A stretch of DNA of 64,000 nt from Paraspadella gotoi (taxonomy: Eukaryota; Chaetognatha), in NCBI GenBank assembly GCA_051294375.1, contig CM119270.1, positions 7,616,197 through 7,680,196 of the forward strand, given 5' to 3'. A program made the position numbers and the translations under genes. Position 1 is the first letter of the stretch. Each line of letters opens with the position of its first letter. This document shows, piece after piece, positions 24,330 to 34,226 of this stretch. Under the pieces are notes generated by a model, which saw nothing but the letters and a program-made list of their open reading frames with translations, made no database searches and was not told the DNA's origin.

Positions 24330-24440
24330 TTGTCGTTGTCGTCGTCGTCGTCGTCTTCTATTTTCTCGTCGTTGTCGTCGTCTTCGTCGTGATCGTTATC
24401 GTTGTCATCTACGTCGTCGTCATCATCGTCGTCGTCGAGC
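24330..24440. repeat. (GTC)n tract
   Basis: GTC triplets with GTT and ATC variants, reading as Val/Ile-rich. The same triplet on the same strand recurs at 24697-24742. Confidence 0.88.
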
Positions 24441-24519
24441 AGGGAAAAAAATTTACCCTAATAAAAATTAAACCTGTGACGTCATTGCAATGACGCACTT
24501 TTTGATTGTCGTTGTTTTA

Positions 24520-24626
24520 GTTAGTCTCTCTCTCTCTCTCTCTCTCTCTGCTCTCCTCTCTCTCTCTCTCCTCGTCTCCCTCTCTCTCTCTTCTCTTCTC
24601 TCTCTCTCTCTTTCTCTCTCTATCAT
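24520..24626. repeat. (CT)n imperfect microsatellite
   Basis: CT with CTC and CGT slips, followed by TATCATCTCAACACGG. Confidence 0.9.
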
Positions 24627-24696
24627 CTCAACACGGAAGAAACGCAGAGCGAGACCTTTGAAGAGGTTTTTCATTGCTCATTATTGTTATTGCTGA

Positions 24697-24745
24697 CGAA
24701 GCCGTCGTCATCATGATCGTCGTCGCCGTCGTCGTCGTCGCCTTA
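24697..24745. repeat. (GTC)n short tract
   Basis: GTCGTC and GTCATC triplets over about 49 bases. Confidence 0.8.
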
Positions 24746-25621
24746 ATTGTCGACCGATTTTTCCTATTTTCGCTTTCACCTTTTTATGAAGTCGATGTGA
24801 GTTTCTGTTGATGTTGTTGTTGTTTTTGTTTCGTCTCAAAAAGCCGAAACTCATTCGCGGAAAATGTGTTTCGAATTTTCTGACCGCTTTTCAAAATTTC
24901 TCAGAACTTTCCAAATTTCTCTCTCCAAAATTCATTCAAGATTTTCGGAGCAAACGCATAATGGGGCACAGACTTTTTTTTTTGAAAATCGGTTACTGTG
25001 AAGCGGTTATCGTACGACGAAGCTCTTTAGGAAAGTGCGTCCGATTTAGTGAAATAAAATTTCGGATTTAACGAATAAATTTAACTCAATTATTTCGAGG
25101 AAAAAACTAAACATTCCAGAAAACAGTCAACTTTTCCACTGCTTAGTTTTCATCAAAAACCGGTTCATACTTCTAAACTTATAGCACCAACTTGGGTTCA
25201 TTATGCTTTAAATAACAATGCGACCTTTAAAAGCAAGTGGCGTTGTAAAAATTAATACAATTTTGCATTCAACGGTTAATTGAAAGTACTAAAAAAGAAA
25301 ATCCAAGCGAAACGCAATAAGTAACACGAGCGGCTTATTGATTGCAAGAACAACAACAACAAAATACTTCACTATAAGAATCCCATCACGAATCTTTTCA
25401 AATTTTCGAATCCTCTCATTTCCACTTTATCGCACAGTATTCTCGCGATATCACATCATCGCACAGTATCTTCGCCGCGAAAATCTGAGTCGAGGTCGAC
25501 GCGCGGATGTCGTTTCCGGCGCCGACCAAGGACGACGCGTCTCTCCACCGGAAGTGGGCGTGACTGCCAGCGTCATTCGAGTTTTAAGAGATTTGAAAAA
25601 AAAGAAAAGAAAAGGAAAAAA
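24746..25621. other. AT-rich unique sequence
   Basis: Few simple repeats. Frames at 24808-25071 and 25338-25625 on plus have no recognisable domain. A GC-rich patch with CGCG words lies at 25490-25560. Confidence 0.45.
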
Positions 25622-25635
25622 ATAAAGGGAAAGAA

Positions 25636-25667
<32 letters not shown>

Positions 25668-25705
25668 NNNNNNNNNNNNNNNNNNNNNNNNNAGAATGAA
25701 AAAAA
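25622..25705. repeat. (GAAA)n tract with a 25-N gap
   Basis: GAAA units lead into a 25-N placeholder (25668-25692) and A-rich sequence follows. The true spacing is unknown. Confidence 0.92.
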
Positions 25706-25805
25706 AAAACAAATAAAAAAAGAAAGACATGAATAGAAAAAATGAAAGGAATGAAATTATTTTCTTCCTTTATGCATGCGCGACTCTGATGGCGACTGGA
25801 AAGTG

Positions 25806-26010
25806 TGACCGTGAGTGACAGTGCAACACAATATACTTCCTTCCATCGTGACCGGGTTCACACCAAATCTTTCCTTCTGATGTGATCCGACTGTGACCGC
25901 TTGCGAACATGTTCACTTTTGATGCACATTCGTTACTGACCGTTGCTGCGGACAGAGTGTGACGGGAGGACCTTTGCCTATTGTCGAAAATTTGATTACT
26001 GGAGTGACCG
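25806..26010. other. Five TGACCG words at regular spacing
   Basis: TGACCG occurs at 25806, 25849, 25894, 25937 and 26005, i.e. spacings of 43, 45, 43 and 68 bases. The bases between them are not obviously similar. This could be a decayed 43-44 bp tandem repeat or a cluster of binding half-sites; the sequence alone does not decide. Confidence 0.4.
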
Positions 26011-26249
26011 ATATTTTTATTGTCGTTAGAAAAAAAGTACAATTTGATCCATCATTTTAAAGTTTTGAGTTTGTATGAGAAGAGAAACTATTTTAATAGT
26101 TTGTAGAAATATTTTTGGCGCCCTATTTTGACAATATATTCTGAAAGCCAAACTCCGCATCAGAAATGAATACAAATACTATATAAAAGTGATATCATTT
26201 GGGATTTTTAGTTTTTTTTTAAATTTTGATATTTTGAATGATGATTTCC
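26007..26249 (-). repeat. Tandem SINE-containing unit 1 (truncated)
   Basis: Shares with the next two units the ordered words AATTTGATCCATCA, GAAACTATTTTAATAGT, TTTTTGGCGCC, TTTTGACAATATATTCTG, ACTATATAAAAGTG and TTGAATGATGATTT. It stops before the tRNA-like end of the unit, where unit 2 begins. Confidence 0.8.
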
Positions 26250-26721
26250 ATTTAGTTTGAGTTTGTATGAAAAAAAGAAACTATTTTAATAGTGTGTAGA
26301 AGATATTTTTGGCGCTTATTTTGACAATATATTCTGAAAAAGACAAAAAACGTCAGCATCAAATGAGTACAACACTATATAAAAGTGAGTACCATTTGGA
26401 TTATTAGTTTTTTTAAAGCTTTATATTTTGAATGATGATTTTATAAAAGGTCTGGTAAAGGAGATATCATTAATGCTACCATAATTTCTATTCTGGTATA
26501 CAATTGATTAGGTTAAGTAATTATTGGCCCCCTAACTTCTTAATAATATATCATTTATTATTTATATAATATTTATTTTCTGCTTAAATTTAAAAATAGA
26601 TTATGACGGGAATCGAAACGTCAAGCTTTGCATAAAAAAATGAGAACGGTCACCAGGCGTTTGAACCAGCTCCCTTCATGTTTCAATTCAAAAGAAGGCT
26701 TGTACCAAGTTACCAACAAAA
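26250..26721 (-). mobile_element. Tandem SINE-containing unit 2
   Basis: Read on the minus strand it begins with a tRNA-like head (about 26716 down to 26600): GTAACTTGGTACAAGCC (A-box/D-arm), then GCTGGTTCAAACGCCTGG (B-box) and a second B-like GTTTCGATTCCCGTC. An AT-rich body of about 350 bases follows. The same order occurs in units 3 and 4. Confidence 0.6.
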
Positions 26722-27240
26722 GATAGTTTTTATTGGCCCGAGTAAAATGTAACAATTTGATCATCCATTGAAAGTTTTTAGTTGTCGTAGAAAAGAGAAA
26801 ACTATTTTAATAGTTTTTTAAGGAATATTTGGCGCCCTATTATTGGACTATATTCTGAAAGACAAACGTCAGTCATCAAAACAAATACAAAACACTAGAT
26901 AAAAGTGGATTTACTATTTGGGTTTTTTAGTTTTTTTAAAAGTTTTATAATTGAATGAAGATTTTATTAAAAAGCGTAAAGGCAGGAATCCTAATACTAT
27001 CATAATTTTTATTTCTGGTATACAATTTATTATGTTTAGTATCTATTGGCACCTACTTCTTAATAATATCAATATTATTATTTTATATTTTTTTTGTTGA
27101 ATTTTTTAAAAATACTACCATGGGAATCGAACGTTCCAGCTTTTGGCTATTATAAAAATAAAAACGTTCACAGGGTAGAAAACCAGCAACCTTCATAATC
27201 AAAGGAAAGCGGCTTTACCAAGTACCAAGATTACAACGTT
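26722..27240 (-). mobile_element. Tandem SINE-containing unit 3
   Basis: On the minus strand the head shows ACTTGGTAAAGCC and GGTTGCTGGTTTTCTACCC, then CGTTCGATTCCCATGG. The body repeats unit 2 word for word with many indels. The junction with unit 2 is near 26722. Confidence 0.6.
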
Positions 27241-27294
27241 ATTATGAACCTTAATATTTTCAAAATTTATAAACCATAAACCCTTTACTGGAAT

Positions 27295-27565
27295 TACGCT
27301 TGCGGTTTAAAAAACTATTCCAAGAAATTTATAATTCTTTTTTAGTTTTTTAAATTTCTCTTTATTTTAAGTACACAATTTAGTAGGGTTTTAATAACTA
27401 TGGCGACCTACTTTTTAATAATATCCTTAAATGGGTTAAAAAAATACTACCGGCGGGTATCGAAACGGTTAAGCCTTTAAGCATTAAAAAAAAATTACAG
27501 GTTTTAGAACCAAATTACTTCAGAATTCAAAGGCAAGGCTCTGTTACCAAGTTACCAAACATAAG
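27295..27565 (-). mobile_element. Tandem SINE-containing unit 4 (partial, most diverged)
   Basis: The minus-strand head reads TTGGTAACTTGGTAACAGAGCC, then TTTGGTTCTAAAACCTG and GTTTCGATACCCGCC. Only the head-proximal ~250 bases of the body are recognisable (ACACAATTTAGTAGG, TACTTTTTAATAATAT). Confidence 0.5.
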
Positions 27566-27659
27566 AAACTAACTTTAAACCTGAGGATATTAGAGTATTA
27601 AATGGTTTCAGTTAATTTAACTTAAATATAAAAATTTTCAGGGCAATTTTTCAAAATAT

Positions 27660-27905
27660 TTAACCCTTAACATGATTTTAACTTATAACTTGATCCATAA
27701 CCCTAAATCCTAAAACCTAATCTCAAATCCTTAACCAAATTCTGACCTTAACCCTAAGCCTTTATCCCTAATGTTATTCTGACCCCTAACCTTAAACCCT
27801 AAGTTCCTAACCTTAAACCCTAACCTTACATAATTCGTAACTGATTACCGATATGATCCCTAACCTCCACAGCTTAAACCCTAACCTCCTACTTAACTTT
27901 TCAAC
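27660..27905. repeat. Degenerate CCCTAA-like repeat block
   Basis: Many irregular words of the form AACCCTAA, TAACCTTAAACCCTAA and CCCTAACCT, with no fixed period. It resembles decayed interstitial telomere-type sequence, but it is too irregular to call telomeric and arthropod telomeres are normally TTAGG. Confidence 0.6.
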
Positions 27906-29066
27906 TAAAAAAATTAAACTATACTTAGCTATAAAAATTGCGCAGAATACATTTGAAAAGGAAGAATTTGCACAGGAATGAATTGCACAGGAATGAATTA
28001 GCATAGGAATAAATTTGCCACAGGATGGAATTTTCACCGGGAATGAATTTGCACAGGAATAAATTTTCACAGGATTTAATTTGCACAGGAATAAATTTCA
28101 CAGGATTGAAATTTGCACAAGAAGGAATTTGCACAACAGAAATGAATTTGAACCAGATGAATTTGCCACAGGAATAAATTTGCACAGGATTGAATTGCAC
28201 AGGAATGAATGTGCAGAGGAAAAAAATTTGCACAAGGAATAAATTTAACAGGAATGAATTTGCACAGAATTAAATTGGCAAATGATCCGTGCAAAATTAT
28301 TCCTGGTGCAAATTCATTCCTATGCAAAATTCATTCCTGGCAATTGTAATTCCTGGTGTAAATTATTAACCTGTGCAAATCATTCCTATGCAATTCATTC
28401 CTGCTGCAAATTTCCATTCCTCTACAAATTCATTCTCGCTGCAAATCAATCCTTGTTGAAAATTTATTCCTGGTGTAAATTACATTCTTGTGCCAAATGG
28501 CATCCTTGGCAAATTCAAATTCCTGTGCAAAATCATTCTGTTGTAAGTTATCCCCTTTGCTAAAAGTTTCCAGAGCAAAAAATATTCCTGGCAAAAGGCA
28601 TTCTTGTTCAAATTTATCCTGCTACAAAAACATTTCTGTGCAAATTGCATTACTGTGCAAATTCAATCCCTGTGCAAATTATTTCTGGTTACAAATGTAT
28701 TCCTGTGCAAATTTTAATTTCTGTACAAATATTTCTTTTGACAAAGTTTCTTATGCAAACTAATAGTCCTGTGCAAATTCATTCCTGTCAAATTTATTCC
28801 CTTGCTAATGCAATTCCAGGCTGCAAATTTGTTCCTGTTCAAATTCATGGCCTGTGCAAATTCTTTCCTTTACAAATGTAGTCCTGTGCAAATTATTCCT
28901 GTGCAAATTGTTCCTGCTCAATTCAATCCTGTGCAAAATGTTGTTCCTTTCAAAAGTATTCCCGTGCAAAATTGTATTCGCTGTGCAAAATTCATTCCTG
29001 TGCAAATTTATTCCTGATGCAAATTCATTCTTTTGCAAAATTCATTCCTCTACCAAATTCATTCTA

Positions 29067-30555
29067 AGGACGTAACTATAGGTAATAATTTTGTCTGATT
29101 TAACTGAGCATTCCTCAGTGAGCAGAAGTGTTACTGATATTGCCTATGGTAAAGAAATGATTTTTTTTTAATAAGATAGGCAATTTCTGAATCAACAATA
29201 TTTTGCTTATATTTTATTTTAAAGATAAATAAACAACAATAATTTTCTTTATGTTTTAATTTCTTTGCTTAAACTATATTTCAATTTGTATTACTAATAT
29301 TAAGCCCAAAAATACTTTCCCAGTCATGGCATGAAATAATGAGTATCAGCATTAAGATGTAAACTACATTGGCTACTACCAGACCCAGAAGCAATAAAAT
29401 TATTAAAGAAGATTAATTCATTGATGAAATAAAAAAAAATAACAGATAATAAAGAAAATTAGTAATAACAATAAGGATGCATACATTTTTAAAGAGATTT
29501 TCAATGTAAACGATTCATTTGTATCCTGATAGATTGACAAGATTAAAACCTCGATCAAGATGAGTGAAAAATGTACACAAGACTCAAAGGTCGCCCAAAA
29601 AAATGTTTGTATCTATTAGAATGTCAAAAGCTAATTAGAATTCTTTACCAAGAATATGATATGGATTACTCAATTTACCTCCCTAGCTGATATATTAAAA
29701 AATTTCGAGCTCGATATGGAAAGTAAATATCCTTATGATATGATTTTCAAATAAAAAAAAATCTAAAAAAATTATCCTTCTATTTTTTATCATTAACAAA
29801 GATTTTGGACTCAAAGTAAAAATGACATTATTGACATACATGAAAAATGTTTATGCTTGAATTTAAAAAAACAAACATATATAATAGACTCCAAAACCCC
29901 TATCACCAAACACCAAATACCAAACACCCAAAACCATATTTGAGCTATTAATTTTTTTTTTATAAAAATTTGTTTATCTTCATTTAAAATATTTGGGCTA
30001 AAAATAATTGACATTGCAAATGTAGGCAAATTAAAGTTTATATTTGCATTAAATATTTTATTTAAAAATTAATACCAAAAAATATCATATTTTGTTATTT
30101 TTAATTTTTATATGAAATTTGTCAAAATTACTCGTTTCACTTATCTTATATTTTTATATTAATGAATGTTTTACTATTTTAAAACTATATATAATATTAT
30201 ATATATTACTTTTTAAGAACATTATTGGCTTATGTATATCTAATAACCATTTTGGGAGGGGGAGGTCTGTGTTGTTCTTCTGAAAATTAGAGGGAGCATC
30301 TATAAACACAAGTAGACTACAATAGAAGTCAATTAGACTACAATATTATTAATATCATTTGGCTTCAAATTATTAAAGATAACCTTTTCCCTTTAAATCT
30401 AGCCAAATTAATCATTAAGTTTATCAAGTTATATCTAGTTTAAAAGATCCTTCCTCAATAAAAAATTGCCTACTTTGATTCAGTTTAACTGACTAGGTAA
30501 ACCAAAGAATTGTCTTATTACCTATTTAAGAAAAAAATCTTTGCCTAATTCACCC
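29067..30555. other. AT-rich core of the composite satellite
   Basis: About 1.5 kb of AT-rich sequence flanked on both sides by minus-orientation arrays. No transposase-like or other recognisable frame: the longest frame is 72 codons (minus, 30029 down to 29811) and is hydrophobic with no domain. The last ~105 bases (from ATTGCCTACTTTGATTCAG near 30464 to CACCCCTTA near 30559) re-occur in the short form at 32942-33034. Confidence 0.6.
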
Positions 30556-31200
30556 CTTATTGCATTCCTGTGCCAAATTCATTCCAGCTGCAAATTCATT
30601 CATTGTGCAAAATCATTCCTCTGCAAAATCATCTTGCACAGAATGAATTAGCACAGGAGATAATTTTACAGTAATAAATTTGCACGGAATACATTTTGAA
30701 AAAAATAATTTGGACAGAATTAATTGCGGTAACAGGAATAACATTTGTAAGAAGAATTGCACAGGATTGAATTTGCACAGGTAATTAAATATTGCACAGG
30801 AATGAATTGTACAGAAAAATAAATTGCACAGGAAAAATTTGCACAGAATGAATTTGACACAGCGAATAAATTTGCATAGGAATGAATTCATAGGAATAAA
30901 ATTTTGCCTACAAAAGAAATGAATATTGCTCAGGAATGAATTTGTACAGGAAATGCATTTCATAAAAATGTTTTTGCACAGGGACACATTGACAGGAACA
31001 CATTTGCACAGAATACATTTTGCAAGAATGCATGTGACCGAAATTTTTAAACCCATGTGCACAGGAATACATTTGCCTCAGGAATAACATTTTGCACAGG
31101 AACAAATTTGCACTGGAAAAGCATTTGCACAGGAAACACATTTGCCACAAGAACACAAATTTACACAGGAATACATTTGTACAGTATACATTTGCACAGA

Positions 31201-31795
31201 AACATTTGGAAAAGGGCATAACTTTGCAACTGAATGAATTTGCCACAGGAAAAATTGCACAGGAATACATTTCACAGGAATATATTTTGCACAGAATAGC
31301 ATTGCACAGAATTATTTGCACAGTAACACATTTGCACAGGAACAAATTTGCCACAGAAGTGCCATTTGACAGAACACATTTGCCACAGGAAACATTTGTA
31401 CAGAAATACATTTGCCACAGAAAACATTTGAAAAGGGATAACTTTGCCAACTGAATGAATTTGCACAGGAAAATTTTGCACAGAATACATTGTGCACAGG
31501 AATTATATTTGCACAGGAATTACATTTGCACAGGAATGTATTGCACAGTAACACATTGCACAGGAACAAATTTGCACAGGAATGCAATTTTGCACAGGAA
31601 CACATTCACAAGAACAAATTACACAGGAATACCATTGTACAGAATACATTTTGCACAGAAAAACATTTGAAAAATGGAAACTTTGCAAACTGAAATGAAT
31701 GCAAAGGGAAAATACATTGGCACAGGAATGTATTTGCTCAGTAACACATTTGCACCCAGGAACAAATTTGTACAGGAATGCATATGTACAGGATG
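31201..31795 (+). repeat. Higher-order repeat of the 16-bp satellite, long form
   Basis: The marker AACATTTGGAAAAGGGATAA recurs at 31201, 31423 and 31662 (222 and 239 bases apart), each followed by the same succession of ATACA, ACACA and ATGCA monomer variants. About 14-15 monomers form one higher-order unit. Confidence 0.75.
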
Positions 31796-31927
31796 TAGCG
31801 ATAATATAAGCTCAACCCTGAAATTTCAGGATCCTTGTGTGCAAGGATGCGTAAATGCTCGCGCGTATCGAATTCCACGAGGTAATACATTGAACTCTAT
31901 AACTTACAAAGCGGATATCTTTGCTAC
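31796..31927. other. Unique 132-bp spacer between the two satellite forms
   Basis: Not made of 16-bp monomers. It contains the perfect palindrome CTGAAATTTCAG (31818-31829) and a 7-bp hairpin ATCCTTG-TGTG-CAAGGAT (31831-31848), followed by CTCGCGCG. It separates the end of the long form from the start of the short form. Confidence 0.7.
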
Positions 31928-34130
31928 GAATGAATTTGCCACAGAAATAAATGAACAAGAAATCATTTCCACATGGAAACATTTCACAGGGAAGTCATTT
32001 GCCACAGGAATGCATATGCACAAAATGCTTTGTACAGAAATGAATTTTCACAAGAATGAATTTGTGTAGGAATACAGTTTTTATAAGAAATAATTTCACA
32101 GGAATTAATGTGTACAGAATACATTCTGTATGGAAGAATTGCACAGGATTGAATTTGCCACAGGAATGAATTTTGCACAGGAATGAATTTACAGAAATGA
32201 ATTGCCACAGGAATGAATTGTACAGAATGAATTTGCACAGGATTAATTTGCACAGGATGAATTTGCACAAAAAGGAATGTGCACAGAAATGATTTGAACC
32301 AGATGAATTTGCACAGAATAAATTTGCACAGGATTGAATTTTGAACAAGAGATAGAATTTGCAGAGAAATAAATTTGCCACTAGGAATAAATTTAACAGA
32401 AATGAATTTGCACAGGAATAAATTTTACAGAATTTATTCCTGCTGTGCAAATTTATTCCTGTGCAAATTTCAGGTTCCTATGCAAAATTCATTCCTTGTG
32501 CAATTGTATTCCTGCTGCAAATTTATTCCTGTTGCAAAGTTCATTTTCCTATCAAAAATTCAAATTCCTGTGCAAATCATTCCTTACAAATTCATTCCTG
32601 TGCAAATTCAATCCTGTGATAATTTAGTTCTTGTGGCAAATACATTCTTGTGCAAAATTCATTCCTGCGCGAAATCAATTCTGTGCAAAAATTCATTCTT
32701 GTTGCAAAGTATCCCTTTGCCTAAAAGTTCCAGAGCAAAAAGTATTCCTGGCAAAGGCATTCTTGTTTCAAATTTATTCCTGTTACAAAACATTCTGTGC
32801 AAATTCATTAGCTGTGCAAAATTCAATCCTGTAGCAAAATTATTTCTGTTACAAAATCGGTATTCCTGTGCCAAATAATTCTGTACAAATATTCTTACAA
32901 ATGGTATTTCTTATGCAAACTAATTCCTTTCCTCAAATTAAAAATTGCCTACTTTATTTCAGTTAACTACTAGGTAAACAAAAATTGTCTATTACCTATT
33001 TAAGAAAAAATCTTTGTCCTAAGTTCACCCCTTAATTCGATTCCTGTAGCCTCATTCCAGTGCAAATTCATTCGTGTGCAAAATCATTCCTTGCAAAATC
33101 ATATCTTGCACAGAAATGAATTAGCACAGAAGAATTTTTAGAGTAATAAATTTGCACAGAATACCATGTTTGAAGAAAAAATTTGGAGCAGGAATTAATT
33201 GGTACAGGAATACATTTTAATGAAGAATTTGCACAGGATTGAATTGCACAGGATAAATTTGCACAGGAATAATTTGTACAGAAATAAATTTGCCACAGGA
33301 AAAATTTGCACAGGAATGAATTTGCAACAGGAATAAAATTGCATAGCGAATGAAATGGCATAGAATAAATTTGTAACAAGAATGGAATTTGCTCAGAATG
33401 AATTTGTACAGGAATGCCATTTTCATAAAAATGTTTGCCACCAGGACACATTTGAACAGGAACACATTGTGCACAGGAATACATTGCCACAGGATTCATT
33501 GTTTACCGAAATGACATTTGCCACGAGGAATACATTTGCTCAGGAAACATTTGCACAGGAACAAATTTGCACTGGAATGCATTTGCCACAGGAACACAAT
33601 TTGAACAAGAACAAATACACAGGAATACATTTGTTACAGTAATACATTTGCACGAAAACAATTTGGAAAAAAGTGGATAACTTTGCAAACTAATTGAATT
33701 TTCACAGGAAAAATTTGCACAGGAATACATTTGCACGAGGAATAATTTGCACAGGAATACATTTGCCTATGAAGTATTTGCACAGAACACATTTGCACAG
33801 AACAAAATTTGCACAGGAATGCCATTGCACAGGAACACATTTGCACAGGAATACATTTGTACAGTAATACATTTGCACAGGAAAACATTTGGAAAAGGGA
33901 TAACTTTGCAACTAAGAATTTGCACAGGAAAAATGGCACAGGAATACATTTGCACAGTAATATATTTGCACAGGAATACATTTGCACAGGAATGTATTTG
34001 CACAGTAACACATTTCACAGGAACAAATTTGCACAGGCAATGCATTTGCACAGGAAACACATTTGCACAAGAACAAATACACAGGAAGCTACAATTTGTA
34101 CAGAATACATTTGCACAGAAAACATTTGAA
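31928..34130. repeat. Composite satellite, short form (core deleted)
   Basis: Colinear with the long form but without about 1.7 kb of its interior. Orientation is plus (31928-32435), minus (32436-32925), a 120-base remnant of the core border (32926-33045), minus (33046-33104), plus (33105-34130). The breakpoint joins CTTATGCAAACTAA (28750s in the long form) to TTCCTCAA...ATTGCCTAC (30450s). Monomers become clean from about 33700, while further left they carry frequent single-base insertions. Confidence 0.85.
33657..34130 (+). repeat. Higher-order repeat of the 16-bp satellite, short form
   Basis: The same marker occurs at 33657, 33883 and (truncated) 34121, spacings 226 and 238. These match the long-form spacings in the same order, showing that whole higher-order units are shared between the two forms. 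Confidence 0.75.
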
Positions 34131-34137
34131 ATCTCTC

Positions 34138-34226
34138 TGAAAGAAAGAAAGAAAGAAAGAAAGAAAAGAAAAGAAAGTCAGCAATCAAGCAAGTAAGCAA
34201 ACAGGCAAGCAAGCAAAGCAAGCGCA
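34138..34226. repeat. (GAAA)n then (AAGC)n tract
   Basis: GAAA units (34138-34176) followed by AAGCAAGC and AAGCAAACAGGC words to 34223, immediately after the satellite ends. Confidence 0.85.

Larger units (their letters stand above)
27939..31795. repeat. Composite satellite, long form (inverted 16-bp arrays around an AT-rich core)
   Basis: Built of 16-bp monomers close to TTTGCACAGGAATACA or TTTGCACAGGAATGAA. Orientation runs plus (27939-28285), minus (28286-29066), AT-rich core (29067-30555), minus (30556-30631), plus (30632-31795). Left and right arms can pair. A diagnostic non-monomer word, AAAGGGATAACTTTGCAAC, is present in both arms in opposite orientation (near 28545 inverted; 31201, 31423 and 31662 direct), which supports real inverted homology beyond chance pairing of short repeats. 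All long ORFs across it are repeat shadows. Confidence 0.85.

Noticed and set aside
27660-27905. Chromosome-end telomere
   Set aside because: Repeats are irregular, lie in the middle of the window and have no fixed period.
27939-34130. CRISPR-like array
   Set aside because: Monomers are contiguous 16-bp tandem repeats with no unique spacers, and the context is eukaryotic.
33747-34196. 149-codon plus frame with His/Arg/Asn/Thr/Phe/Ala/Gln cycles, and similar frames over 28-34 kb
   Set aside because: The cycles are the three-frame reading of a 16-bp tandem repeat; frames occur equally on both strands.
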